50,157 bases of DNA from Bryobacterales bacterium (GCA_003163855.1 PLRJ01000238.1:9867-60023), one strand, 5' to 3'; shown: positions 8,968 through 17,704, counted from the stretch's first letter. The notes: a model not told the origin generated them from the sequence alone. Made by a program: numbers and translations.

Positions 8968-10587
8968 CTATTCAGTCCCCGCTTGAGAAAAACGCTTGAA
9001 GAAACTATCGGGCAGCCACTCAGGAGCTTTAGTGGCATCGGCAACGCGCACTGCTAGTTGCTTCAGAATGGCATTGAACTGCGCCGCCGCAGCTAGGTCC
9101 ACAGGCTGGTCTATATCATCCGAGACGCCGTGATAGCGATTCGTATACCAGTCCTTGAAAATCTTCTCTTCTGGATCTCCCGGCAGATAGCCGAACTTGA
9201 ATGCCAGCGCAGGAACGCCCTTCTTGACAAAACTGTATTGATCGCTGCGAATGAATCGATTCCGATTCGGCTCCTTGTCGGCCTGCACTTTCACGCCCGC
9301 GCTTTCAGCCACTGCCCGGATGTCGCTGCCTAATGTGGATTCATTCAGACCTTGCACCTCCAGCCACTTCAATGGAAACAGCGGAAGGAACATGTCCATG
9401 TTCAAATCGGCGACAATCTTGCCTTTTAGTGTCGGAGCTTGTGCAAAGTATTTCGAACCCAACTCACCCTTTTCTTCGCCTGTCACAGAAATAAAAACAA
9501 TCGACCGGCGGGTGGAAATCTTGCCGTCCTGCAGCGCTTTCGCGATCTCAATCAACGAAGCGTCGCCGGAAGCATCGTCCATCGCTCCGTTGTAGATAGC
9601 GTCTCCCTTAACGGGCTTGCCCGTGCCCAGATGGTCGAGGTGAGCCGAGATGGCAACGAATTCATTCTTGAGGACGGGATCGGTTCCCGGTCGAATGGCG
9701 ATCACATTCTTGGAAGTAATCTGACGATTCGAAATGGAGACGGTTGCTTTCAAGCGGCAGGCCAGGTTGAAATGCGGCAGCGGCTTATTTGCGTTTGCCG
9801 CTTCCAGGATCTCTTCAAAGGAATACGAGGAACCACCCAGCAGATCATTGGCTTGAGCCGGATCCCAACTGGCGCTGAATTGCAGACCTTCCATACCGCT
9901 CATGCTGGCATCGCTCAACTGCATGCGAGGCATGCCCCAGGCTAGGGACTGGCGTGCCCACGGAATCTCCATGCTTTTAGGATTCGCAATCGATAGGATG
10001 CCTATCGCCCCGGCCGCGCGCAGCGCTTTCCAACGTTCATCGGCGGAAGAATAATGCGACCGTAAGTTGCCGGCTATGTTCTCCGGGCCACCGGTAAGAA
10101 ACGCAACAATCTTCCCTTTCACGTCCAATCCGCTGAGGTCGTTGTAATTCGCTTCCGGAATCACCAGACCGTAGCCGGCGAAAACTACGGGAGCTTCCAA
10201 TTCGGCAACAGAGGTGGGTGAGTAGCCAGGATGAACTTCGCCAGGAACGGCAACCGGCACGCTCTTGCCATCGCGCACCAGCGAAATGGCTGACGAGTTC
10301 AGAGCCGTTTCGGTCAGCGTTACAGTTTGAAAATAACTGCCGTTGCCGCCCGCTTGTAAGCCCGCTTTTTCGAACTGCTCAGCCATGTAGTCGGCAGCTT
10401 TCTCGTAACCGGCTGAACCCACGTTGCGGCCTTCCAGTTTGTCGCTGGCCAGGAATTCAACATGCTTCCACCACGCTTTACCGGCCCGGTCCCAGTCGGG
10501 TGCCGCTGCGGAGACAACCGCCAGTGCGCAAAGGGAAACGTACACTGGTGGTGAAAGCCATCGCTTTATTGTGCAAAAACTGGGCAA
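8968..10587 (-). CDS. M28-family zinc aminopeptidase with PA-domain insertion, secreted
   Basis: A roughly 539-residue exported metallopeptidase. I place the start at the TTG at 10585-10587: a strong AGGAAGG lies 6 bases before it, and it gives a clean signal peptide with a KR n-region and hydrophobic core VYVSLCALAVVSA. The frame stays open upstream to 10683. A PA-like domain (about 130-250) includes VVFAGYGLVIPE. The M28 zinc ligands appear in SAHLDHLG, DDASGDASLIEIAKAL, TGEEKGELGSKYF and the C-terminal YHGVSDD. The substrate is probably N-terminal amino acids of peptides in the periplasm. Its 5' end overlaps the 5' end of divergent hrpB by about 17 bp. It precedes prmA by 6 bp. Confidence 0.88.
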   Translation of the reverse strand: MPSFCTIKRWLSPPVYVSLCALAVVSAAAPDWDRAGKAWWKHVEFLASDKLEGRNVGSAGYEKAADYMAEQFEKAGLQAGGNGSYFQTVTLTETALNSSAISLVRDGKSVPVAVPGEVHPGYSPTSVAELEAPVVFAGYGLVIPEANYNDLSGLDVKGKIVAFLTGGPENIAGNLRSHYSSADERWKALRAAGAIGILSIANPKSMEIPWARQSLAWGMPRMQLSDASMSGMEGLQFSASWDPAQANDLLGGSSYSFEEILEAANANKPLPHFNLACRLKATVSISNRQITSKNVIAIRPGTDPVLKNEFVAISAHLDHLGTGKPVKGDAIYNGAMDDASGDASLIEIAKALQDGKISTRRSIVFISVTGEEKGELGSKYFAQAPTLKGKIVADLNMDMFLPLFPLKWLEVQGLNESTLGSDIRAVAESAGVKVQADKEPNRNRFIRSDQYSFVKKGVPALAFKFGYLPGDPEEKIFKDWYTNRYHGVSDDIDQPVDLAAAAQFNAILKQLAVRVADATKAPEWLPDSFFKRFSQAGTE

Positions 10588-12964
10588 AATCAGCCTTCCT
10601 ATCGATCCATTATTGCCTGAGGTGGTGAAGCTTTTTGAGGGTAACACGCTTGCGATTTTGACTGCCGAGCCGGGCGCAGGCAAGACAACTCGTGTTCCAG
10701 TAGCGCTAATGGAAGCGGGTTTCGGCAGCGTCTATGTGCTGGAACCGAGGCGGATAGCCGCGCGCATGGCCGCACGCCGCGTGGCTGACGAACTTGGTGA
10801 AAGAGTGGGCGAGACCGTTGGCTATCAGGTCCGTTTTGAAGAAGTTGGCGGCCGCAACACCAAGCTCTGGTTTGTAACGGAAGGCGTGCTGACGCGCAAG
10901 CTTCTGGCGGGCGGTGATCTTCCTGGCGTTCGCTTGGTGGTTATGGATGAATTCCACGAGCGGCAGCTCGAGACAGACCTCGCGTTGAGTCTGCTGCGCG
11001 ATCTGCAGAAGCGCAAACCCGACTTGAAAGTGCTCTTGATGTCCGCAACGCTTGCCGAGCAGCAGATAGCCGAGAAATTAGGGCATCCGCCCGTCGTAAA
11101 GTCTCCAGGCCGTGTCTATCCGATCGCTGTCCACTACACGCCGCAATCGGTCGACCCGCTTGAAGAACAGGTGGCGAAGGCAGTTGCCCGAGCTTTGAAA
11201 GAGACCAGGCAGCATGTGCTTGTCTTCCTGCCAGGCGCTGCGGAGATTCGGCGCGCGCTGCAAGCCTGCGAGCATGTTGCGAGACAGAACGGAGCTTTAA
11301 CGTTTCCGCTGCATGGCGAACTCAGCGCTGAAGAACAAGATGCGGCAGTTTCGCCCACCGCAAAACGCAAGATTATCTTCGCTACCAATGTGGCGGAAAG
11401 TTCGCTCACCATCGAAGGCGTGGATGCCGTGATCGACAGCGGGCTGGCGCGCGTTCTCACGCACTCGGCCTGGAGCGGCATCTCTCGGTTGCAGGTGGAG
11501 AAGGTAAGCCAGTCGTCAGTCATTCAACGTTCAGGCAGGGCGGGTCGCACCGGCCCCGGCATCGCTATCCGCCTCTTCCCGGAAAGCGATTTCGTGCGCC
11601 GGCCTGCGCAACTGGAGCCCGAGATAAAGCGGGCCGATCTCAGCGGCATGCTGTTGCAACTCGCAGCGAAGCGGATTGACTGGCGAAGTCTGCCTTGGCT
11701 TGACGCTCCGCCAGAAGAAAACGTCCGGCAAGCCGGGGGCTTATTGTTCGCATTAGGCGCCCTCGACTCCGCCGGTACGGTAACGCAGCTGGGAAAAAAG
11801 ATGGCCGCTCCCGCGGTTCATCCCCGTTTATCGCGCTTTATCATCGCCGCTGCCGAGATGGGTTCGCTGAAAGAGGCGTGCGACCTGGCTGCTCGCTTGT
11901 CAGAAGGCCGAGTGCGTCTGGATGAGCGCACACAGACTAGCTGCGCCACCGACATCGACGCTATTTTGGCCGGCGAGAACAACGCCATCACGCGCCGCGT
12001 GCAGCAACAGCTTACTCAGTCGCTTGGCTCAACCAGAACATCAAAACCCGATGAGCACGCACTGGAGAAAGCGCTGCTCCTCGCTTATCCCGATCGCGTG
12101 GCGCGCCGCCGCAACGCTACCTTGCTACTCGCCGGAGGCGGTTCCGCGCAACTGGATAGATCCAGCCGCGTTCAAGGCGAATATCTCGTCGCCATAGAAA
12201 TCGACGACCGTAGCGACCGTTCGTCGCCACTGGTTCGCATCGCCTGCGACATTCAGCCCGACTGGCTACTCGACTTCTTTCCAGACCAGGTGGAAACGGC
12301 GGAAGAGATGATCTGGAACCGCGAAGCGGAACGAGTCGAGCAGCGCAATGTTCTGTGCTACCGGCAGATAGTTATCGATGAATCGCGCAGTGCCCCCTCG
12401 AACGCTTCCGCCGCCGCCGGCCTGTTATCCAGTAAAGCGATGGAACTGGGCCCGGAACGCTTTGTCGATGCCGAAGACCTGGCCCGATTTCTGAAGCGTG
12501 CGAACTTCGCCTCCCAGCACGCGCAGGTGGAGGTGCCCGCCAATCTGACTGCGCTCGCCATGCGCGATATGGCGGAAGGATTAACCAGTTTTGCCGACCT
12601 GCGCACGGCGGGACGCAACGGCGCCTTGATCAGGTATATGGAAGCAAGGCTGCCTATGCGCCAGATTGAGCAAGTGGCGCCCGCCTTCGTGCAACTGCCC
12701 AGCGGGCGGAAAGCCGCTATTGAGTACCACGACGGCCAAGCACCCTCCGTTGCATCGCGCCTGCAGGATTTCTTCGGCTTGAAAGATTCGCCCTCAGTCG
12801 CCCGCGGCGCCGTCCCGCTGGTGGTTCATCTGCTTGCGCCGAACAAGCGGCCGGTGCAAGTCACTACCGACTTGGCCAGCTTCTGGAAAAATCTCTATCC
12901 CCAGGTGCGGCGCGAACTCGGCCGCCGCTATCCTAAACATTCCTGGCCGGAAACGCCCGCCTGA
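10571..12964 (+). CDS. hrpB: ATP-dependent helicase HrpB (DExH-box)
   Basis: A roughly 797-residue DEAH-type helicase. I chose the GTG at 10571 because the family N-terminus (LPIDPLLPEV) follows it; the frame is open back to 10424. Motifs: AEPGAGKTTRVP near 34-40, DEFHER near 126 (DEFH instead of DEAH, as is common in HrpB), LMSATL near 157, ATNVAESSLTIEGVD, and QRSGRAGRTGPG near 318. The typical HrpB C-terminus is present (RRYPKHSWPE). The precise role of HrpB in bacteria is unsettled; an RNA helicase role is usually assumed. No strong ribosome site is seen at the GTG. Its end overlaps the convergent glycosyltransferase by 37 bp. Confidence 0.93.
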   Translation: MQKLGKISLPIDPLLPEVVKLFEGNTLAILTAEPGAGKTTRVPVALMEAGFGSVYVLEPRRIAARMAARRVADELGERVGETVGYQVRFEEVGGRNTKLWFVTEGVLTRKLLAGGDLPGVRLVVMDEFHERQLETDLALSLLRDLQKRKPDLKVLLMSATLAEQQIAEKLGHPPVVKSPGRVYPIAVHYTPQSVDPLEEQVAKAVARALKETRQHVLVFLPGAAEIRRALQACEHVARQNGALTFPLHGELSAEEQDAAVSPTAKRKIIFATNVAESSLTIEGVDAVIDSGLARVLTHSAWSGISRLQVEKVSQSSVIQRSGRAGRTGPGIAIRLFPESDFVRRPAQLEPEIKRADLSGMLLQLAAKRIDWRSLPWLDAPPEENVRQAGGLLFALGALDSAGTVTQLGKKMAAPAVHPRLSRFIIAAAEMGSLKEACDLAARLSEGRVRLDERTQTSCATDIDAILAGENNAITRRVQQQLTQSLGSTRTSKPDEHALEKALLLAYPDRVARRRNATLLLAGGGSAQLDRSSRVQGEYLVAIEIDDRSDRSSPLVRIACDIQPDWLLDFFPDQVETAEEMIWNREAERVEQRNVLCYRQIVIDESRSAPSNASAAAGLLSSKAMELGPERFVDAEDLARFLKRANFASQHAQVEVPANLTALAMRDMAEGLTSFADLRTAGRNGALIRYMEARLPMRQIEQVAPAFVQLPSGRKAAIEYHDGQAPSVASRLQDFFGLKDSPSVARGAVPLVVHLLAPNKRPVQVTTDLASFWKNLYPQVRRELGRRYPKHSWPETPA

Positions 12965-14103
12965 TGTGTTACCAGAATCTTATGCAGCAGCGGCGGTATC
13001 TCAAATACGGCCTGATTATTCAAATCTGCAATACGCGCCTTCATGGTCTGTAAAAGGTTATGCGACAGCAACTCCTTCACCGCGGGCTGGATGGACCGGA
13101 AGTTCTTAAGCACGATACCCACGCCTTGATCCACTACCCATTCGGCGTTGTAGCGCTCCTGCGGCAGCGTCCAGGAGTTGCGTTCTAAGATAACCGGCAA
13201 CTTCATCTTCAGCGCCTCCGAAATGCTGCCCGGTCCTGGCTTACCAATGAAGAAATCGCTCAGCTGCATGTAATAAGGAATCTGCTTGGTGAAGCCTTCT
13301 GTAAAAATGAGATTCCGGGTCCGCATTGCTTCCAGCCGTTTTCGGACGCCTGCGTTGTGGCCGCACACCATAATCAGTTGCAGATCGAGCTTCCCGTTAC
13401 CCAGCCGCTCCGCAATAGGGACCATAACCGTAGAACCCTCCCCGCCGAAGAGCACCATTCCGGTCGGCAAATCAGACCGTAAACCTAGCTTCTCCAACTC
13501 CGCGCTCTTATCCACCGGCGGTTGTGAATAAAATTCGGGCCGTAAAATCATGCCGCTGGTTTCAAACACCCGCGACTTGGTGTACCCTGCCGCCCGCGCC
13601 TGATGGCAAGCCCGGTGGGTTCCGCAGATCAGGTATTGCTCCTGCTTCTCAATCCAGAAGTGCGGCGGATAATCGGCAAAGTCGGTCATGATGGTGACCA
13701 ACGGAGTCCCCGGCACGGCAGTTCCAAGGCTTTCGAACAGAGCCCGGTTGAAGTTTGGGATCAGCGATACAACCATGTCCGGCTGCTGCCCCTGCCAATA
13801 CTCAGTCAACAGGCGTACTTGGGCCGGATGATAGAGCCGGATAATGCCATGCATCAGCGAGAGCAGAGCGGGTGATCCAAATGTCCATCCCTTTGCCAGC
13901 GCATGGTTGTAGAGATCCTCCAGTCTCACATTGGTCAGTTTGCGAAACACATCCAGCGAGTCCAAAACCTCCTGCAAATTGACTAGTCGCACTTCCCAGC
14001 CGTAATCCAACGATTCCACGACAGATTTCAGTGCAATAGCCGCGCTGCGGTGACCGCCACCGGCGTCGAAGTAAACGAAATCTAAAGTTGCGTTAGTTTG
14101 CAA
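12928..14103 (-). CDS. MGDG-synthase-like glycosyltransferase (GT28-type, lipid-linked)
   Basis: A 391-residue glycosyltransferase with the N-terminal MGDG-synthase domain (FDAGGGHRSAAIALKSVVE near residues 11-29) and a C-terminal GT28 domain (FFIGKPGPGSISEALKMKLP). This fold transfers galactose or glucose from UDP-sugar to diacylglycerol, as in plant MGD synthases, Bacillus UgtP and related bacterial enzymes. There is no signal peptide, consistent with action at the cytoplasmic membrane face. The start is a TTG at 14103, as no ATG lies near the conserved N-terminus. A PAP2-type phosphatase is divergent 190 bp away, which could supply diacylglycerol; this link is inference. The sugar donor and acceptor are not determined. 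Confidence 0.8.
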   Translation of the reverse strand: MQTNATLDFVYFDAGGGHRSAAIALKSVVESLDYGWEVRLVNLQEVLDSLDVFRKLTNVRLEDLYNHALAKGWTFGSPALLSLMHGIIRLYHPAQVRLLTEYWQGQQPDMVVSLIPNFNRALFESLGTAVPGTPLVTIMTDFADYPPHFWIEKQEQYLICGTHRACHQARAAGYTKSRVFETSGMILRPEFYSQPPVDKSAELEKLGLRSDLPTGMVLFGGEGSTVMVPIAERLGNGKLDLQLIMVCGHNAGVRKRLEAMRTRNLIFTEGFTKQIPYYMQLSDFFIGKPGPGSISEALKMKLPVILERNSWTLPQERYNAEWVVDQGVGIVLKNFRSIQPAVKELLSHNLLQTMKARIADLNNQAVFEIPPLLHKILVTHQAGVSGQECLG

Positions 14104-14292
14104 GTCTTATCGTACTGGGACCGCCCGCAGATTCGCTCCCAGGGGCGATGAATTGTAGAAAATTCTGCTGCGTTTACACAGCATTGTTCAACCTGTCACC
14201 GGCTTGTAATGCCTTTTCTTTTACAAATGAAGTAGACCTTACGTTGAAGCCATGAAAAATCGCGTAGACTTGTTAATAAGGGGAGTAGTCGG

Positions 14293-14829
14293 GTGACAGC
14301 CCACCAAAACATGCTCCAGTATATTTCAACCCGCGACCATCGCCTGATGCGCAAAGTCAATAATTGGCCTGCGCCGCGGTGGATTAGGGTTTGGGCTATA
14401 GCCGCGACGCGCGCTGGCGATGGGTGGCTTTGGTATCTCTGCGGGCTATCTGTTTTGTTGTTTGGCGGAGAAGAACGTCTCACTGCTATTGCGTGTGCCG
14501 GTTCCGCTGCCCTGGTCGGCATCGGATTATTCACTTCGCTTAAGAAACTTTCCGGTCGGCGTCGCCCTTGTGAGTTGGAACCGCATTGCTGGGCAAAGTT
14601 GCTTCCGCCGGACCAGTTTTCATTCCCCTCCGGTCACACGATTACCGCTTTTTCAGTGGCCATTTCACTTGGCCAGTTCTTCCCCTATTTGCTTCCGGCG
14701 CTGCTGTTCTGCGCCTTCAGCATTGCCATCTCGCGCATCTTGCTGGGAATGCACTTCTTCAGCGATGTTGCCGTAGGAGCTATTCTCGGCACCGGTTTAG
14801 CCCTCATCAGCCATTCGATCTTCGCTTGA
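14293..14829 (+). CDS. PAP2-superfamily membrane phosphatase
   Basis: A 178-residue integral membrane protein with several hydrophobic helices. The three motifs of the acid-phosphatase/lipid-phosphatase family are complete: KLSGRRRP, SFPSGHT and SRILLGMHFFSD. Such proteins dephosphorylate phosphatidate, undecaprenyl pyrophosphate or related lipids. The start is GTG at 14293, supported by AAGGGGAG ending 8 bases before it. It is divergent from the MGDG-synthase-like gene. Right after its stop come gene remnants, so the transcription unit probably contains only this gene. Confidence 0.86.
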   Translation: MTAHQNMLQYISTRDHRLMRKVNNWPAPRWIRVWAIAATRAGDGWLWYLCGLSVLLFGGEERLTAIACAGSAALVGIGLFTSLKKLSGRRRPCELEPHCWAKLLPPDQFSFPSGHTITAFSVAISLGQFFPYLLPALLFCAFSIAISRILLGMHFFSDVAVGAILGTGLALISHSIFA

Positions 14830-14848
14830 CTTAGCCGTCGCGGAGCAT

Positions 14849-14947
14849 ACTTTATACCCCCTCGCGGCGATGGCGGAGGCTTACCGCTACATCGAGACAG
14901 GGCAGAAAGCAGGCATCGTTGTGGTTGATGTTTATGGGGATTCGTAA
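14849..14947 (+). pseudogene. C-terminal remnant of a zinc-type alcohol dehydrogenase/quinone oxidoreductase
   Basis: The frame ending at the TAA of 14945-14947 reads YPLAAMAEAYRYIETGQKAG and then IVVVDV. This is the typical last segment of medium-chain dehydrogenases (MDR family), where a similar stretch precedes the C-terminal strand. No dehydrogenase sequence is seen upstream: the segment starts about 20 bp after the PAP2 stop. It is therefore an isolated tail of about 30 codons, left by deletion or insertion. Confidence 0.6.
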
Positions 14948-14983
14948 CGGTGGGGCCGAGTCTGTGGGTATTTCAGGAGTTAA

Positions 14984-15080
14984 ACGTTTCGGCGGACTTG
15001 CATGATTACCAGCGCATGGGCGTCGGCCAAGGTGAGCGTCTGATCGTTAAATCTGGCGAGTATCTTGCGCATCTTGGTAA
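14984..15080 (-). pseudogene. Orphan fragment of a PIN-domain toxin gene
   Basis: On the minus strand this stretch encodes VTKMRKILARFNDQTLTLAD followed by AHALVIMQVRRN, then a stop. It is clearly related to LSKVRKTLVRFNDQTLTLAD in the toxin at 15307-15763, with roughly 85% DNA identity over 97 bp (copy at 15371-15468). It holds the conserved LTLADAH aspartate region only. Neither the N-terminal nor the last part of a PIN domain is attached, so it is a remnant of a second, diverged toxin gene. Confidence 0.7.
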
Positions 15081-15085
15081 CGCGG

Positions 15086-15306
15086 GGACGCCTCACCCGT
15101 TCCGAGTTCTTGAGATCTTGCCCAAGCTGACGCACTTCTATGACGTGGGCAGAATCGGTCGAGTGGCGGCAGTCGGGCGACCGAGGGAAAGGCCTCGGGA
15201 GCGTTGGCCGGCCAGCACGAGATGTTTGCTTGATGCAGACGCGACTGGTTACTGGCGAGGCGTCCCCAGGTTCCCACGCGCAGTTGTCGTCACGTGCTGG
15301 CGCAGT
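15086..15306. other. Non-coding remnant DNA between PIN fragments
   Basis: I see no credible gene here. Open frames exist on both strands, but none resembles a family or has a ribosome site. A 14-bp imperfect inverted repeat (core GGGGACGCCTC at 15084-15094, GAGGCGTCCCC at 15257-15267) brackets most of it, and its left arm begins exactly where the PIN-like reading of the orphan fragment ends. That suggests a rearrangement breakpoint. Confidence 0.4.
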
Positions 15307-15763
15307 TCAGCAAATTATCGCGAGGTCGGCGCCCGTTAGCCCCAGATGCCGGTCCGTGGACCAGCAAATCACGTTTCGGCGGCCTTGCATAATTACCAGT
15401 CCATGGGCGTCGGCCAAGGTAAGTGTCTGATCGTTAAATCTGACGAGCGTCTTGCGCACCTTTGACAACTCCGCGGCGTCGAAGGGTTGAACAGTGAGAT
15501 TCGGGAGCGTGTCGATAAACGCAAGAAACTCTGTTGCCCGACGCCTGGTCATAGCGTCGTAGAAACCACCCATGGCCCTCGGCAATCACCAGAGCGGACG
15601 TTATTAGCGCCGGCGGTTCGGAGAAGAGCCGCTTGAATGTCAGGTGGTAGCTGTCTGATTTATCGAGAAAAGCAATGAATGCTGAGGTATCAAGATACGC
15701 TTCGAGAGAAGCGTTGCCCGTGGCTGCTTTAGCCCTACCGCGACGGTCAATACTTCGTCCCAT
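15307..15763 (-). pseudogene. PIN-domain toxin (VapC-like), frameshifted
   Basis: Two overlapping minus-strand frames together make a full PIN ribonuclease. The first frame (from 15763) carries AYLDTSAFIAFLD with the first acidic residue and ALVIAEGHGWFLRRYD with the second. The second frame (ending 15307) carries ATEFLAFIDTLP, LTLADAHGLVIMQ and STDRHLGLTG with the remaining acidic residues. One extra base near 15535-15545 separates them; removing one G there gives a continuous RRYDQARATEFLAFID. PIN toxins cleave RNA. The start overlaps the end of the antitoxin gene by 17 bp, the usual coupled arrangement. The shift may be a real inactivation or a sequencing error. Confidence 0.75.
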
Positions 15764-15971
15764 AGATAAGATCGTCGATGGCTTGGCTGGAATGCGAATC
15801 GCCCGTTTCGACGAACCCGGCGTACTTCATCCAAGCACCCTGTCTGCGGACGGGTAATTGCTCCCGCACGGCCCGGCGAATAAACTCGGCGATCGAAATA
15901 CCGAGAGCTGCGGCCTGACGTTTCGCCAGATCGTATTCATCCTTGTCCAGACTGATCTGTGTTCGAATCAT
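15747..15971 (-). CDS. Ribbon-helix-helix antitoxin (CopG/Arc-like)
   Basis: A 74-residue protein whose first half is a ribbon-helix-helix: MIRTQISLDKDEYDLAKRQA, then ALGISIAEFIRRAVREQL. The tail (EAIDDLIYGTKY-like, reading QAIDDLIYGTKY) would be the toxin-neutralising segment. AGGTG lies 6 bases before the ATG. The gene overlaps the PIN toxin start, and an inverted repeat immediately upstream is a likely autoregulatory operator. The frame is intact, unlike that of the toxin. Confidence 0.82.
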   Translation of the reverse strand: MIRTQISLDKDEYDLAKRQAAALGISIAEFIRRAVREQLPVRRQGAWMKYAGFVETGDSHSSQAIDDLIYGTKY

Positions 15972-16000
15972 GTTATCACCTGTGGGGGTCTATGATAACA
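15971..16000. promoter_or_regulatory. Inverted-repeat operator of the RHH/PIN operon
   Basis: Perfect 8-bp arms TGTTATCA (15971-15978) and TGATAACA (15993-16000) are separated by 14 bp. The left arm touches the antitoxin start codon and covers its ribosome-binding site. RHH antitoxins typically bind such repeats to repress their own operon; binding here is inferred. Confidence 0.6.
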
Positions 16001-16221
16001 GTCGGGCAGGGCACCGCTGTTGTGCGGCGCTCATCCGCCGCTTGGCTGCCACGCCCTTCAGCGAACCGGATGAACAAACAGTAACACCCAAGCCTGCGCC
16101 CCCGGTCTGCCTCAAGTGGTGTGTCTGGAGTGGTCTCTCTGAAGTGTGTGCGTCTGCGGGTCGCAGTAAGACTATTTACCCGCGCTTCAAACCGCTATAG
16201 TGAGATGTCCACCCGCCCATC

Positions 16222-17136
16222 ATGATTCGTGGCACACTCCTGTACCTTTCTGAACAACGATGGCTCCGCCATTGGATGGAAACGTCCTCCATTTCCAAGA
16301 AACTGACTGCTCGTTTCGTAGCCGGCAGCACGCTTGAAGAGGGCGTCCAAGTTATCCGCTCCCTCTCAAAGGAGAACATCCTCGGCACGCTCGACTGCCT
16401 GGGGGAAAATGTCGCCACCGAGCAGGATGCGCGCCATTCGCGCGATGCGTATCTGGATGCGCTGAAACAGATAGCGGCTGTGAACATTCCAGCTACCGTT
16501 TCCATAAAACTAACGCAATTCGGTCTTGATCTGTCGCCTTCCGTATGCTTCGATAACGTCTCGGTTCTGGTGGCTTGTGCGGCCGAAATGGGCACGCGCG
16601 TTGAGATTGATATGGAATCCAGCGCGTACACCGACAGGACAATTGAATTGGCCTCTAAACTGCAAGCTGAATTCCCGGGGCATGTGCGCTCCGTCATTCA
16701 GGCTTACCTGTACCGAAGCGAGGCCGATATTAAACATCTTTCTTCCCTGGGCATTCCCATCCGGCTGTGCAAAGGCGCCTATCGCGAGCCGCCGAGCCTC
16801 GCCTTTCCGGCAAAGACCGACGTAGACAAAAACTACGTTCACCTGATGAAGTTGATGTTCGCCGAAGGTGTCGAACCTGCTATTGCAAGTCACGATGAGA
16901 AGATCGTCCGGGCTGCGGTACGTCATTGCAGGGAACTAAACATTGAAGCGAATCGTTTTGAATTTCAGATGCTCTATGGAATCAGGCGGGACTTACAACG
17001 GGAGCTTGTTTCGCAGGGCTTTCGGCTTCGGCTTTACGTTCCCTACGGAGACGCTTGGTATCCGTATTTTATGCGGCGGTTGGCGGAGCGGCCCGCCAAT
17101 TTGCTTTTCCTGGCCAAAAATCTGGCTCGGACCTAA
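16222..17136 (+). CDS. Proline dehydrogenase
   Basis: A 304-residue monofunctional flavoenzyme, the size of the Thermus-type PRODH. It oxidises proline to pyrroline-5-carboxylate and passes electrons to the quinone pool. Family signatures are RLCKGAYREP, IASHDEKIV, FEFQMLYGIRRDLQ and the C-terminal RLYVPYGDAWYPYFMRRLAE, which binds FAD and substrate. No P5C dehydrogenase is adjacent. A weak TATAGT (-10-like) is at 16196-16201. No good Shine-Dalgarno is seen before the ATG. Confidence 0.92.
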   Translation: MIRGTLLYLSEQRWLRHWMETSSISKKLTARFVAGSTLEEGVQVIRSLSKENILGTLDCLGENVATEQDARHSRDAYLDALKQIAAVNIPATVSIKLTQFGLDLSPSVCFDNVSVLVACAAEMGTRVEIDMESSAYTDRTIELASKLQAEFPGHVRSVIQAYLYRSEADIKHLSSLGIPIRLCKGAYREPPSLAFPAKTDVDKNYVHLMKLMFAEGVEPAIASHDEKIVRAAVRHCRELNIEANRFEFQMLYGIRRDLQRELVSQGFRLRLYVPYGDAWYPYFMRRLAERPANLLFLAKNLART

Positions 17137-17188
17137 TCGTAGAGCGTCGCGCAACCCCGAAGTATTTACTGGAGTCTAATAAACAGAC

Positions 17189-17653
17189 ATGAAGTACTGG
17201 CTCTATCTGGCGGTAAAGTTACTGGCTCGTGCCGGGGTCGTCCTTGCACTTCAGTTCGTGCTGGACTTCTTTTATGTCATGCCGGAACCCCCATCTACCG
17301 GCCTGGGTTTAACCGGACTCGACCCGGTGCAGCCTTTGTTTCTAGGCGAAATGCCGTTTACCTTCCTTACTTTAGGCATTTGGCTTATCGGAGCAGGGCT
17401 ATTCTTCGTGGTTGTTTGGGATCAAAAGCGGCGCTGCCGCTCCTGTCTGCGTCGCTTGATCATGCCCGTCGCGACAGGTTCATGGGGGCACGTCGTGTTT
17501 TTCGGCCAGCCCAGGACGGAATGGATCTGCCCTTACGGTCACGGCACCTTAAGCATTGCCGAGCTGCAAATTGCCGGACGCGAAACGCCCGATTGGCAGC
17601 CGCACGATGACAACATTTGGAAAGAGCTAGAATCGTACCAGGCCCGGAAATAG
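17189..17653 (+). CDS. Membrane protein with CxxC motif, function unknown
   Basis: A 154-residue protein I do not recognise. It has two predicted membrane helices (about residues 5-30 and 58-85, with LIGAGLFFVVVWDQ). A soluble C-terminal part follows, with CRSCLRRL right after the second helix and another Cys in EWICPYGHGTLS. These three cysteines and a histidine could bind a metal, but that is inference. It sits between proline dehydrogenase and PBP1A on the same strand, with gaps of 52 bp on both sides, so it is probably co-transcribed with one of them. GGAG lies about 12 bases before the ATG. Confidence 0.65.
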   Translation: MKYWLYLAVKLLARAGVVLALQFVLDFFYVMPEPPSTGLGLTGLDPVQPLFLGEMPFTFLTLGIWLIGAGLFFVVVWDQKRRCRSCLRRLIMPVATGSWGHVVFFGQPRTEWICPYGHGTLSIAELQIAGRETPDWQPHDDNIWKELESYQARK

Positions 17654-17704
17654 CCGCTCGGCGGCTGCGGGATTTCAGTTCAGAATTTAATCCAGGCCAG
17701 TCAT

